From assembly GCA_023382175.1 (NCBI GenBank), contig JAMCQB010000168.1, positions 1-34,339 on the forward strand: 34,339 nt of DNA. Reading direction: 5' to 3'. The notes below the pieces were generated by a model, which worked only from the letters and a program-made list of their open reading frames with translations, was not told the DNA's origin and ran no database searches. Source of the DNA: Nitrospirota bacterium. Lineage in GTDB: Bacteria; Nitrospirota; Thermodesulfovibrionia; Thermodesulfovibrionales; UBA9159. The translations under genes and the position numbers were made by a program. This document shows, in pieces, positions 8,289 to 16,944 of the stretch; position 1 is the first letter of the stretch; each line of letters opens with the position of its first letter.

Positions 8289-9095
8289 GTGATTTTTGCA
8301 AGCTCTATGAGCATGCCGGAAAAATTCCCCATGCCTGAACCAGCCTTCAACAGGTTGATGTCAGAGCTAAAAGAAAATGTGGAAAAAATGAGGAGCGCGG
8401 AGCAGATGCAGTTTGTCCGGGAGCTTGCTGCCGGGCTGGCGCACGAGATCATCAATCCCCTTACCGGCATCAAGGGCGCCCTGGAAATCTTTTACAGGGA
8501 GCTGAACCTTTCGGCTGAGGACAGGGCGGTATTTGAGGAGATGCTGCATCAGATAAGGAAACTGGACGTTCTCACCAAGAGCTTTCTCGAATATGCCCGG
8601 CCCCCTTCTCCTCAATTCATTCCGACGAGCATTCATGATGTTATTCACAATGCGCTCGTTCTAGTAGCGCGATATGACCTGCACAAGAACATCCGGAACG
8701 TGTCTGTGGTGAGAGAATTTGACGAAGCGATCCCCCAGATAAACGCTGATCCCCTGCAGCTTCAGCAGGTTTTCCTGAATCTGACCCTGAATGCTCTGGA
8801 CGCCATGGGCGGGGGCGGAACGCTGAGATTCAAGACTGCTCACCTCAGCGACTTTGTGGAAATCAAGGTGTCGGACACGGGACAGGGTCTGGGAAAGGAG
8901 ATAACGAACAAGATATTTCAACCATTCTTTACCACCGAGACAAGGGGATTCGGTGTCGGCCTCTCCGTCAGCAAGAGGTTGATTGAACAACACGGCGGAG
9001 AAATAACTGCTGAAAGCAATGAGGCGGGTACGGTTTTCAGGATAACCCTTCCCTTTGCAAGAGAGACCAGCCTCGCTGGGTTAAATAGCGCATGA
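8289..9095 (+). CDS. Sensor-less histidine kinase (HisKA plus HATPase_c)
   Basis: The roughly 268-residue protein has all kinase boxes in order: H box GLAHEIINPLTGIKG with the phosphorylated His, N box QVFLNLTLNALDAM, G1 SDTGQGL, F box FQPFFTT and G2 GFGVGLSVSK. Only about 40 residues precede the H box. No membrane segment, PAS or GAF domain is present, so input must come through a partner or a short N-terminal helix. The start is uncertain (GTG at 8289, ATG at 8307) and no good ribosome site is seen. It may be an N-terminally truncated NtrB-like kinase. No response regulator lies nearby, so it is an orphan here. Confidence 0.85.
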   Translation: MIFASSMSMPEKFPMPEPAFNRLMSELKENVEKMRSAEQMQFVRELAAGLAHEIINPLTGIKGALEIFYRELNLSAEDRAVFEEMLHQIRKLDVLTKSFLEYARPPSPQFIPTSIHDVIHNALVLVARYDLHKNIRNVSVVREFDEAIPQINADPLQLQQVFLNLTLNALDAMGGGGTLRFKTAHLSDFVEIKVSDTGQGLGKEITNKIFQPFFTTETRGFGVGLSVSKRLIEQHGGEITAESNEAGTVFRITLPFARETSLAGLNSA

Positions 9096-9172
9096 TCAGT
9101 GATTTTACGCACCCGGGAGGACCCCTGAAAGCAAATACTGATTCCTGTATAATAAATGTCCGCCCCTATTCT

Positions 9173-9231
9173 GTCACTCCCGCTTGTCGGGAGTCTTTCC
9201 GAAGAATGATTCCTGACAAGCCGGAATGACA
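9173..9231. repeat. CTTGTCGG palindromic element between convergent genes
   Basis: It begins GTCACTCCCGCTTGTCGGGA, with an internal CCCG/CGGG hairpin, and ends ACAAGCCGGAATGACA, reverse-complementary to the beginning. It belongs to the same loose group as the palindromes at 27033 and 28457 (shared GATTCCTG and GAATGACAAAA ends). It lies between the kinase and nrdR 3' ends and could act as a two-way terminator. Confidence 0.65.
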
Positions 9232-9285
9232 AAATAAAGATTACCATAGGACATTATCAATGCAGGATTCAATAGTCCGATTCCT

Positions 9286-9780
9286 TTAAGGAGATTTGAT
9301 GTCTGTTTTCCTGCCGCTGCGGACCTGCTGATGTTCAAAGAGGGTTTTTACCTCGTCCATGAGGTCGTTAAGGTCCTTGAACTGCCTGTACACTGAGGCG
9401 AATCTTACATAGGCGACCTTGTCAGTTTCCTTGAGGTTGGACATGACCTCCTCGCCTATCCATGTGCTCGGAATTTCTTTTACCCCCATGCCGGCGAGTT
9501 TCTTTTCGATGGAATCCACAATGCCGTCAAGGACATCAACGCTGATCGGTCTTTTTTCGCACGCCTTTTTCAGCCCGTGGAGTATTTTTGTCCTGTCAAA
9601 GGATTCGCGTCTGCCATCCTTCTTAATGACCATGGGAATTACGTCGTCAACCCGTTCGTAGGAGGTGAAGCGTTTGCCGCACTTCAGGCACTCCCGTCTC
9701 CTGCGGATCGCCTCCCCTTCTTTGCTCGTGCGGGAATCGATAACCCTGTCCTCGAGATTTCCGCAGAACGGGCACTTCAT
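9286..9780 (-). CDS. nrdR: NrdR transcriptional repressor of ribonucleotide reductase genes
   Basis: The 164-residue protein has the full NrdR layout. An N-terminal zinc ribbon has CPFC at residues 3-6 and CLKC around 31-34, with RRRRECLKCGKRFTSYER between and after. It is followed by an ATP-cone (VIKKDGRRESFDRTKIL). NrdR senses ATP/dATP and represses nrd operons at NrdR boxes. Its ATG overlaps the last base of the glyA stop, so it is the third gene of rpiB-glyA-nrdR. No ribonucleotide reductase gene is in the window. Length and motifs are normal. Confidence 0.96.
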   Translation of the reverse strand: MKCPFCGNLEDRVIDSRTSKEGEAIRRRRECLKCGKRFTSYERVDDVIPMVIKKDGRRESFDRTKILHGLKKACEKRPISVDVLDGIVDSIEKKLAGMGVKEIPSTWIGEEVMSNLKETDKVAYVRFASVYRQFKDLNDLMDEVKTLFEHQQVRSGRKTDIKSP

Positions 9781-11018
9781 CAGTAGATGGGGAAATGCTC
9801 GCAGAGGGTTTTCACGCGATGGGTGAGCTGGTTCATCTCATTGGCATTCTTGCAGTTCTTCAGCACCTTCTCGATGATGTCTGCTATTTCGGCCATCTCT
9901 TCCTCTCCCATCCCCCTTGTGGTGACGCACGGGGTCCCGAGCCTGATGCCGCTGGTGATCGCGGGCGGTCGCGAATCATAGGGGATGGCGTTTTTATTAA
10001 CGGTTATCCCGGCGCTGTCGAGGGCCTCTTCAGCCTCTTTCCCTGTGATATGGGAATCCGATAGATCAACGAGCATCAAGTGGTTGTCGGTTCCGCCGGA
10101 GATGATCTTGAATCCTTTTTTTATCAGTTCTTGTGCAAGCCTCTTTGCGTTTTTTAGTACCTGTTCCTGGTAGGTCGTGAAATCCCTGCCTAAGGCCTCT
10201 TTCAGGGCAACCGCCTTGGCGGCAATGACATGGACCAGAGGCCCTCCCTGTATCCCGGGAAAGATCATCTTGTCGATGGCTTTCCCATGCTCGGTCTTGC
10301 ACATGATCATGCCGCCCCTGGGACCTCTGAGGGTCTTATGGGTTGTGGTGGTAATGAAGTCGGCAAAGGGAATGGGTGAAGGATGCAGCCCTGCTGCGAT
10401 AAGGCCGGCAATGTGAGCAATATCAGCCATGAAAAAGGCCCCGACCTCCTTTGCGATATCGGAGAATGCCTTAAAATCCAGGATTCTCGAATAAGCGCTG
10501 GCCCCTGCCACGATCATCTGCGGGTTATGTTCCAGGGCGATTCTCCTCACCCCATCATAGTCGATGTATCCGGTATCCCTGTCCACCCCATAGGAGATGC
10601 TCTTGAAGAGGAGACCGGAGAAGTTCACTGAAGAGCCGTGGGAGAGGTGTCCCCCCTGGTTGAGACTCATTCCGAGGATGGTATCTCCCGGCTTCAAGAA
10701 GGAGAAATAGACCGCCATGTTCGCCTGGGATCCGGAATGGGGCTGCACATTGACGTGCTCAGCGCCGAAAAGTTCCTGGGCCCGCTTTACCGCAAGGGTT
10801 TCGACCTGGTCCGCATATTCGCACCCGCCGTAATAACGTCTGCCGGGATAGCCTTCCGCATATTTGTTCGTGAAGATGGAGCCTTGGGCCTCAAGGACAG
10901 CCTTGCTGACATAGTTCTCAGAGGCGATGAGGACGATCTTGCCCCGTTCCCTCTGCTTCTCCTTCTGGAGGGAGCCGTAAACCTCAGGGTCAACGAGTTT
11001 GAGATGTTCCTGTTCCAT
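9780..11018 (-). CDS. glyA: Serine hydroxymethyltransferase
   Basis: This is a full-length, 412-residue cytoplasmic PLP enzyme interconverting serine plus tetrahydrofolate with glycine plus methylene-tetrahydrofolate. The PLP lysine is K228 in [29 protein letters not shown] near residue 51 and [10 protein letters not shown] near 91 are family signatures. The start overlaps the 3' end of rpiB by 29 nt, and the stop touches the nrdR ATG, so the three genes are translationally coupled. The order is common in Nitrospirota and deltaproteobacteria as I recall it. Nothing unusual is seen. Confidence 0.97.
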   Translation of the reverse strand: MEQEHLKLVDPEVYGSLQKEKQRERGKIVLIASENYVSKAVLEAQGSIFTNKYAEGYPGRRYYGGCEYADQVETLAVKRAQELFGAEHVNVQPHSGSQANMAVYFSFLKPGDTILGMSLNQGGHLSHGSSVNFSGLLFKSISYGVDRDTGYIDYDGVRRIALEHNPQMIVAGASAYSRILDFKAFSDIAKEVGAFFMADIAHIAGLIAAGLHPSPIPFADFITTTTHKTLRGPRGGMIMCKTEHGKAIDKMIFPGIQGGPLVHVIAAKAVALKEALGRDFTTYQEQVLKNAKRLAQELIKKGFKIISGGTDNHLMLVDLSDSHITGKEAEEALDSAGITVNKNAIPYDSRPPAITSGIRLGTPCVTTRGMGEEEMAEIADIIEKVLKNCKNANEMNQLTHRVKTLCEHFPIY

Positions 11019-11472
11019 GTCCTGAGCCCTTTATTTTCTCCTCGATATGGAGTATCTTGTTCAGTCTGTTCAGATGCCTTCCCGCTTCAAAGGACGTGGT
11101 AAACCACACCCGCACGATCTCTTTGGCAAGGTCCTTGCCCACGATCCTGCCCCCGATCACCAGGATGTTCGCATCGTTGTGCAGCCTGCTCATCTTTGCG
11201 GTGAACAGGTCATTGCAGAGGGAAGCTCTTATGCGGGGGAACTTGTTCGCCACAATGGACATCCCGATGCCGGTGCCGCAGATCAGTATCCCCCTGGCGA
11301 TCCCTCCTGAACTGACAGCACTCGAGACCTTTTCTCCGAAATCAGGATAATCCACTGACTTGGGGGCGTCAGTGCCGTAGTCGATGCAGTCCATTCCCAT
11401 CTCTTTCAGGAGGGATATCAGTTCCAGTTTCAGTTCCAGCCCGGCGTGGTCGCAGCCGATTCCGATCTTCAT
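10990..11472 (-). CDS. rpiB: Ribose-5-phosphate isomerase B
   Basis: The 160-residue protein begins [15 protein letters not shown], with the RpiB CDHAG signature. It has YPDFGEKV and [15 protein letters not shown], where C73-region Cys and the GTG loop form the active site, then [15 protein letters not shown]. It interconverts ribose-5-phosphate and ribulose-5-phosphate in the pentose phosphate pathway. It is about ten residues longer than typical because of a charged C-terminal tail that overlaps glyA. The ATG has GAGG five nucleotides upstream. It is first in the operon, so the promoter should lie in 11473-11626, shared with the divergent radical SAM gene. Confidence 0.95.
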   Translation of the reverse strand: MKIGIGCDHAGLELKLELISLLKEMGMDCIDYGTDAPKSVDYPDFGEKVSSAVSSGGIARGILICGTGIGMSIVANKFPRIRASLCNDLFTAKMSRLHNDANILVIGGRIVGKDLAKEIVRVWFTTSFEAGRHLNRLNKILHIEEKIKGSGHGTGTSQTR

Positions 11473-11641
11473 TTGCGCCTCAGCTACCTATCTTAGCCGA
11501 GAGATTCTCCCTAAGTCAAGGAACGAATCCATGACCCTGAAACAACCTGAACCAACCCATTTCCCATGGGGGCTTCCGGCCTGAAAGGGCCTGGGATCAA
11601 GGTTTTGTGCAGCCTTCCCGCCGCTTATGGTATCCTTAGAC

Positions 11642-14185
11642 ATGAATCTCTGCCGTTTTGAAAAGCCGAGCAGATATATCAACCGCGAGCTGAATTCCCT
11701 TCACAAAAATGCGGAAGTCAAAGTTGCCCTTGCATTTCCCGATATCTATGATGTAGGCATGTCCCACCTCGGCCTCAGGATCCTTTACACCATCATAAAC
11801 GACCTGCCCTATGCCTCTGCCGAGAGGGTCTTTTCCCCGTGGCTCGATATGGAAGAGGAGATGAAGGCAAGGGGAATCCCCCTTGTTTCCCTCGAATCAA
11901 AGAGGCCGGTGAAGGATTTCGATATCGTGGGATTCAGCCTCCAGTATGAACTTTCATACACCACCGTGCTCAACATGCTTTCCCTTGCGGGGATACCGGT
12001 AAGGGCCGAGGCAAGGGATAAGGGATTTCCCCTGGTCATTGCCGGGGGACCGTGCACGGTGAACCCCATGCCTATGTCCGCCTTTATGGATGCCTTTCTC
12101 ATCGGCGACGGAGAAGATGCCATTCAGGATATCGCGGGAACCTTTTATTCATGGAAGACGGAGGGTGACGGCAGAAAAGTGTCTCTCCTCAGGGGTCTTT
12201 CGGAATTGGAAGGTGTGTATGTTCCGGCTATCCATGGTAAGCAGGGTGGAATGAGAGTGAAAAGACGCTACAGGGAGTCCCTTGACGATGCACCGTATCC
12301 GGTGGCGCCTGTCGTGCCTTACACGTCTATTGTTCATGACAGGATCACCATTGAGCTCTCCAGAGGCTGCGCCATGGGGTGCAGGTTCTGTCAGGCCGGC
12401 ATGATCTACCGGCCATTGCGGGAGAGGAGCCCTGAAAGGGTGTTACAGATTGCGGAGGATTCCCTGAAAAACACGGGGCATGAAGAGATATCCCTCACTT
12501 CCCTCAGCGCCGGGGACTATAGTTGCCTTTTGCCCCTGGTGAAAGAGATGAACAGGAAGTTCTCCCGAAGGGTTGTGTCCCTTTCCCTCCCCTCCCTGCG
12601 GGTTGCTGCGGTGGACAGGGATGTATTGCGTGAGATAAAGACGGTGAGAAAAACGGGTTTCACCATGGCCCCTGAGGCAGCCACCCCAAGGCTCAGGGCA
12701 GTGATCAACAAGGACTTTAACGATGAGGACTACGAAAGGGCGCTGCATGCACTTTTTTCAGAGGGCTGGGAGAGCCTCAAACTCTATTTTATGGTCGGAC
12801 TGCCCACGGAAAGGGATGAGGATGTGGAGGCTATCCCTGAAATGGCGCTCAGGGCTATAAAGACCGCAAAAAAATATTCCCGCAGATATGTGAATGTGAA
12901 CGTCGGCATATCTCCCTTTGTGCCGAAACCTCATACGCCTATGCAGTGGTGCGGACAGGAAGATATGGAGACGATCAGGGCGAGGATGAGTTATCTGAGG
13001 CAGAGGCTTTCGAAAAAGGGGATGAACTTCAAAGGCCATAATACTGACATGAGCTTCCTTGAGGCGGTTCTGTCAAGGGGAGGCGGTTCGCTGGCTGGCC
13101 TGATAGAGAAGGCGTGGGAGCGGGGATGCAGACTTGATGCGTGGACAGAGTCCTTTGACTTTGGGAAATGGCGTACTGCTGCAGAGGATGCGGGCATCGA
13201 CATGTATAAATACGCCGGGAGGCGTTTTGAAAAGGACGATGCCCTTCCCTGGGGCGGGATTCAAATGGGCGTGAAAAAGGAGTTCTTGTGGAAAGAACTT
13301 CAGCAGGCCATGCAGGGAGAGATAACAACCGATTGCAGAAAGAAATGTTCCGGCTGCGGCCTGGAATGTAAAGGCAGTGACGCGTTACGCGTTACGCGTT
13401 ACGAGTCGAGAGACAAACATGGAGACCCCTCACGGGTTAGGCATAACCCATCTCCTGTTATCCGTCCCATAAGAGTGCGGGTGCAATTTTCAAAAACCGG
13501 GGATTTGCGCTACCTTTCTCACAGGGAATTGTTGACTGCCGTTATCCGTGCAGTGAGGAGGGCTGATATCCCTGTGCTCTATTCCCAGGGCTTTCATCCC
13601 TCGCCAAAGCTCTCCTTCGGGCCGCCCCTCAACGTGGGAGTGAGCGGCCTGAAAGAGTACTTTGATATGGAACTCCCTGCGGGTCACAGGAGTACGAATG
13701 TCATGGAGGATCTCAACAGGGTGTTGCCGGAGGGACTGGAGATCAAACATGCGCAGTTCATACCTGCTAACGAACCATCCCTCCAGAGCTTTATATCGAG
13801 GTACGAATATGAGATAATATGTCCTGACGCCGGGGCAACAGAAGGATTTCTCTCGGCAGGGACCTTTGTGGTGAACAGGGAAAATGCAGAGAGGGTCAAG
13901 ACCGTTGTGGATATAAGGGAGATGGTGGAAGACGCGGTCATGGTTGACCATAAAACCGTGAGAATCAGTGTGGTGGAAAGAGGAGAGAAGAAGGCGAGGC
14001 TCGGCGAGATTCTCCCTGCCCTCTTCCTCTTGCCTGCGGAAGAACTGGGGGTAACAAGGACCTGCATGTTTGGATGGCGGCAGGGATGGGTTGAACCGCT
14101 CTCCCCTGCAGAGGATGAGGAAGAAGAGGAGAACCGGGAGATCAACACGGGACAGCAGTCCTGGTCCGCCTGGGGCGGATTATAA
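11642..14185 (+). CDS. Fused TIGR03960 B12-type radical SAM protein and DUF2344 (TIGR03936) domain
   Basis: The first ~580 residues are a TIGR03960 protein. It opens with FEKPSRYI and has a cobalamin-binding-like region (DIVGFSLQYELSYTTV). The radical SAM cluster motif C-x3-C-x2-C appears as CAMGCRFC. The C-terminal ~210 residues are DUF2344 (VRVQFSKTGDLRYLSHREL, then QGFHPSPKLSFGPPL). Elsewhere the two are adjacent genes or a fusion next to an RNase E/G, as here; a link to RNA or ribosome metabolism is suggested by that neighbourhood only. Starts at 11627 and 11642 both lack a ribosome site; I choose 11642 because relatives begin close to the KPSRYI motif. The linker near nt 13376-13449 is encoded by a dispersed repeat. 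Confidence 0.88.
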   Translation: MNLCRFEKPSRYINRELNSLHKNAEVKVALAFPDIYDVGMSHLGLRILYTIINDLPYASAERVFSPWLDMEEEMKARGIPLVSLESKRPVKDFDIVGFSLQYELSYTTVLNMLSLAGIPVRAEARDKGFPLVIAGGPCTVNPMPMSAFMDAFLIGDGEDAIQDIAGTFYSWKTEGDGRKVSLLRGLSELEGVYVPAIHGKQGGMRVKRRYRESLDDAPYPVAPVVPYTSIVHDRITIELSRGCAMGCRFCQAGMIYRPLRERSPERVLQIAEDSLKNTGHEEISLTSLSAGDYSCLLPLVKEMNRKFSRRVVSLSLPSLRVAAVDRDVLREIKTVRKTGFTMAPEAATPRLRAVINKDFNDEDYERALHALFSEGWESLKLYFMVGLPTERDEDVEAIPEMALRAIKTAKKYSRRYVNVNVGISPFVPKPHTPMQWCGQEDMETIRARMSYLRQRLSKKGMNFKGHNTDMSFLEAVLSRGGGSLAGLIEKAWERGCRLDAWTESFDFGKWRTAAEDAGIDMYKYAGRRFEKDDALPWGGIQMGVKKEFLWKELQQAMQGEITTDCRKKCSGCGLECKGSDALRVTRYESRDKHGDPSRVRHNPSPVIRPIRVRVQFSKTGDLRYLSHRELLTAVIRAVRRADIPVLYSQGFHPSPKLSFGPPLNVGVSGLKEYFDMELPAGHRSTNVMEDLNRVLPEGLEIKHAQFIPANEPSLQSFISRYEYEIICPDAGATEGFLSAGTFVVNRENAERVKTVVDIREMVEDAVMVDHKTVRISVVERGEKKARLGEILPALFLLPAEELGVTRTCMFGWRQGWVEPLSPAEDEEEEENREINTGQQSWSAWGGL
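13376..13415 (+). repeat. TTACGCG repeat, left copy of a perfect 40-bp inverted pair
   Basis: It has three tandem GCGTTAC heptamers flanked by AGTGAC and GAGTCGAGAGACA. The exact reverse complement is at 14260-14299. Here it is read through in frame as part of the interdomain linker (DALRVTRYESR). Confidence 0.9.
13434..13449 (+). repeat. Short hairpin in the same linker
   Basis: GGGTTA, loop GGCA, TAACCC: a perfect 6-bp stem 18 nt after the TTACGCG repeat, encoding part of RVRHNPSP. It may be part of the inserted unit or a separate small insertion. Confidence 0.5.
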
Positions 14186-14259
14186 CCGACGGGATATCGG
14201 CGTGAAACACCTCTTGTTCAGGAAGAGGCCAAGGGGGTAATGAGAGGGGAAAAAGAATA

Positions 14260-14299
14260 TGTCTCTCGACTCGTAACGCGTAACGCGTAACGCGTCACT
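14260..14299 (-). repeat. TTACGCG repeat, right copy of the perfect 40-bp inverted pair
   Basis: This is the exact reverse complement of 13376-13415, lying immediately before the start of the RNase E/G gene. It carries a TAA in the frame of that gene (14274-14276), so translation cannot begin upstream of the repeat. Confidence 0.9.
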
Positions 14300-14309
14300 A
14301 AGAGTCGGC

Positions 14310-15764
14310 TTGCTGGAAGGCGGTCAGGTGGTGGAATTTTATGTGGAGAGGAAAAGGGATGCAAGCCTTGTGGGGAATATTTACAAGGGGAAGGTGGTAA
14401 AGATACTCCCGGGAATGCAGTCGGCTTTTGTGGATGTAGGCCTTGAAAAGGCCGCGTTCCTTTATGTTGCCGATATCATCACCGAGATGGAAGACTACGC
14501 CCCCTTCCTGGAGGAAGAGGACAAGAGCAATTCCATAGAGCTTGTTCCCAGAAGGGGCAGACAGGATCTCCCCATAGAGGAGCTTATACAGGACGGGCAG
14601 GAACTGCTGGTCCAGGTCTCCAAGGATCCCATGGGCAGCAAAGGCGCCAGGGTTACTTCCTATGTCACCATGCCGGGGCGCTATCTGGTGCTTATGCCGA
14701 GCCTGGAGCATATCGGCATATCAAGGAGAATATCCGATGAAACCGAGCGCGCCAGACTGCGCAGCATCGTGGAGACCATCAAGCCCAAGGGGTACGGCCT
14801 CATTATAAGGACCGCCAGTGAAGGCTGCACCGAGGAGGAACTTAAGAAAGACCTGGAGTTTTTGCTGCTGTTGTGGGAGAACATCCAGAAGAAACGGGAC
14901 AGGATGGCGGCCCCCTGTCTCTTGTACAGCGACCTCGACCTCGCCTTCAGAAGTGTTCGCGACCTTATGAGTCAGGACGTGGAAAGGCTTGTGATCGATG
15001 CAGAGGACGAGTACGAAAGGATCAGGGATTTTGTGAACACCTATTTCCCGAAGCTTCTCTCAAAAATAGAACTCTACGGGGAGGGGGAGCCTATTTTCGA
15101 AGCCTTTGGAGTGGAAGTTGATATCTCACGGGCGCTGGGGAGAAAGGTCTGGCTGAAATCGGGCGGCTACATCGTCATCGACCAGACAGAGGCGATGACG
15201 GTGATTGACGTCAATACGGGAAAGTTCGTGGGGAAAGAAGACCTGGAAGATACCATCCTCAAGACAAATCTGGAGGCGGTGAAGGAGATTGCATACCAGA
15301 TACGACTCAGGAATCTGGGAGGCATCATCATCATTGACTTCATTGATATGGAGAGGTTGGAGAACAGGGAAAAGGTTTTCAATGCATTCCTGGAGGCGAT
15401 GAAAGTACTGAATCCTGACAATACCATACTCCATATCTCAGAACTCGGTCTCATCCAGATGACGCGGAAGAGGGTGAGGGAGAGCCTCGGGAGAGTGCTC
15501 TGTGAACCATGCTCCTATTGCGAAGGCAAGGGCTTTGTGAAATCCCCCCGCACCCTGTGCTATGAGATATTCAGGAAGATCTCGAAGCTTGCGAGACACG
15601 GAGGAGAAAAGATCATCGTTACTGCCCATCCCCTGGTGGCTGAACTCCTGTCCGATGAGGAGAGGACCAGTCTGGAGGATATAGAGAACAGATACGGAGT
15701 AAAGGTCATCGTCAAAGAAGACAGCAAGCTCCATCAGGAAAATTATGAGGTGGTTGAACTGTGA
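14310..15764 (+). CDS. rng: RNase E/G family endoribonuclease, N-terminally trimmed
   Basis: The 484-residue protein has an S1 region (GNIYKGKVVKILPGMQSAFV), the DNase I-like catalytic part with DVNTGKFVG and IIDFIDME (the two metal-binding aspartates), and a Zn-link C-S-Y-C near residue 405. It processes rRNA and degrades mRNA. Family members normally start with about 15-20 residues of a beta strand (a VTP-x-E-x-RVALLE-like lead). Here that lead is replaced by the TTACGCG repeat and the only usable start is TTG at 14310, right at LLEGGQVVEF, with a modest AAGAG ahead. An upstream ATG at 14240 is in another frame and stops inside the repeat. The catalytic core is complete; stability of the trimmed protein is uncertain. 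Confidence 0.88.
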   Translation: MLEGGQVVEFYVERKRDASLVGNIYKGKVVKILPGMQSAFVDVGLEKAAFLYVADIITEMEDYAPFLEEEDKSNSIELVPRRGRQDLPIEELIQDGQELLVQVSKDPMGSKGARVTSYVTMPGRYLVLMPSLEHIGISRRISDETERARLRSIVETIKPKGYGLIIRTASEGCTEEELKKDLEFLLLLWENIQKKRDRMAAPCLLYSDLDLAFRSVRDLMSQDVERLVIDAEDEYERIRDFVNTYFPKLLSKIELYGEGEPIFEAFGVEVDISRALGRKVWLKSGGYIVIDQTEAMTVIDVNTGKFVGKEDLEDTILKTNLEAVKEIAYQIRLRNLGGIIIIDFIDMERLENREKVFNAFLEAMKVLNPDNTILHISELGLIQMTRKRVRESLGRVLCEPCSYCEGKGFVKSPRTLCYEIFRKISKLARHGGEKIIVTAHPLVAELLSDEERTSLEDIENRYGVKVIVKEDSKLHQENYEVVEL

Positions 15765-15907
15765 ACGCCGGATGTTCCGCAGCGCCGAAGCTTAACGTCC
15801 TCATCGACATCCTTAACCCAGGACCTATAATGGTTGAGAAGGAGCAAGTGGAAAGAGCAAAAATAGGACGCACCTAATTCTTTTTAAAATTTATCAACCG
15901 GTTCTGA

Positions 15908-16882
15908 TTACTGTTGCTCTACTTTTTCCTCGGTCTTTTTCCATGTCTTGTCAGGATTAAATACTTTCATGGCCTCCGCGATACGCCTCGTATCCTTGCC
16001 GAGATTCTTCTCATAAATGGTCCCCTCCTGGTTTACCATGAAGGTCATCACACCGGAATTCCCATACTCTGCCGGATATGCAGCGAGCGCGAAGCCGAGG
16101 ATCATCCTCCCCTTTACAATATAATTGTATGCCCCGCCTTCGGCGTGTTTGCCCTGACCCTTGAGGATTTTGAAATAATACCCGTGGAAAGGTGAAAGGT
16201 TGCTCGCCTTGGCGTATCCTTCCTTTGCAGCCCGTGCAATCAGCGGGCCGAGCGGACTCTCTTCTTCGCCCTCTTTTGCCTCCCAGTAGAGTCCGTCGCG
16301 TTTCCCTTCTGTGCTGATAAATTTCCGGGCAAATTCGACTTTGCCGCCTCCTCCGCAATCCTTGGTTGCGTATTCATGCTGTGCCTCAACATAGGCATGA
16401 AGCACCTCGATGACATGCAGTTCATTTCTGCCAATTCTTCGGTTCAAAATCTCGTTTTTGCCTTTCCGTATGTCGAAAACCCATGCCGTACCCTTCTTCA
16501 CGATCGGGATCGGCATGGACCAGTTGTCCGGGCCTATATGCAGAACCATTGTATTCTCAGATTCCTTCTCAAGGGTGTTCATCTGGTCATAGGCATTGAT
16601 GAATTTTTCACGTCCTGCCTTGTCCGCTACTTCATCGCCGGAATAGATCAACTCCTTGCTCCCGGGACCCAATATGGCTAGCATTTCTTTCTCATCATTT
16701 GCCCTGACTGCAGCGACGAGAGACTTAACTGCCTCCTCGGGCGAGGAAAAGCTCTTCTGCTGTTTGCCTACGGCAAAAGAATCTGAAGAAGCTCCGAGAA
16801 AGAGTATGGCAGCTGCTATGACACAGGATTGTACGGCCAACCAACCCCTTCTATTTTTTTTATGTAATGCAATTATATTCAT
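15908..16882 (-). CDS. DUF2950 exported protein
   Basis: The start is the ATG at 16882, with GGAGG five nucleotides upstream; the open frame reaches further but has no ribosome site there. The product is about 324 residues. It has a signal peptide of about 36 residues ending DSFA, then PEEAVKSLVAAVRANDEKEM and a C-terminal GVMTFMVNQEGTIYEKNLG block characteristic of DUF2950. Its function is unknown; it is periplasmic by prediction. It is 62 nt downstream of DUF3300, its frequent genomic partner, so the two form an operon. Nothing is missing. Confidence 0.88.
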   Translation of the reverse strand: MNIIALHKKNRRGWLAVQSCVIAAAILFLGASSDSFAVGKQQKSFSSPEEAVKSLVAAVRANDEKEMLAILGPGSKELIYSGDEVADKAGREKFINAYDQMNTLEKESENTMVLHIGPDNWSMPIPIVKKGTAWVFDIRKGKNEILNRRIGRNELHVIEVLHAYVEAQHEYATKDCGGGGKVEFARKFISTEGKRDGLYWEAKEGEEESPLGPLIARAAKEGYAKASNLSPFHGYYFKILKGQGKHAEGGAYNYIVKGRMILGFALAAYPAEYGNSGVMTFMVNQEGTIYEKNLGKDTRRIAEAMKVFNPDKTWKKTEEKVEQQ

Positions 16883-16944
16883 TTTTCCTCCATTGTTCAT
16901 ATCATCCATGGTCTGTTTGCAGAATGCTCCAGCCGTCATGTCTC

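Noticed and set aside
9140-9160. TATAAT near 9147 as a plus-strand promoter
   Set aside because: It has no downstream gene on that strand before the convergent nrdR 3' end.
13490-14148. Long minus-strand open frames inside the invertible-looking DUF2344 segment
   Set aside because: They mirror the plus-strand codons, show no family features and have no ribosome sites; they look like shadows, not an alternative C-terminus.
13376-14299. Tandem TTACGCG units considered as a CRISPR array
   Set aside because: The units are 7 nt with no spacers and there are no cas genes in the window.
15765-15907. TATAAT at 15826 as a promoter in the gap after the RNase E/G gene
   Set aside because: No -35 at a proper distance and no plus-strand gene follows; the gap holds nothing I can support.
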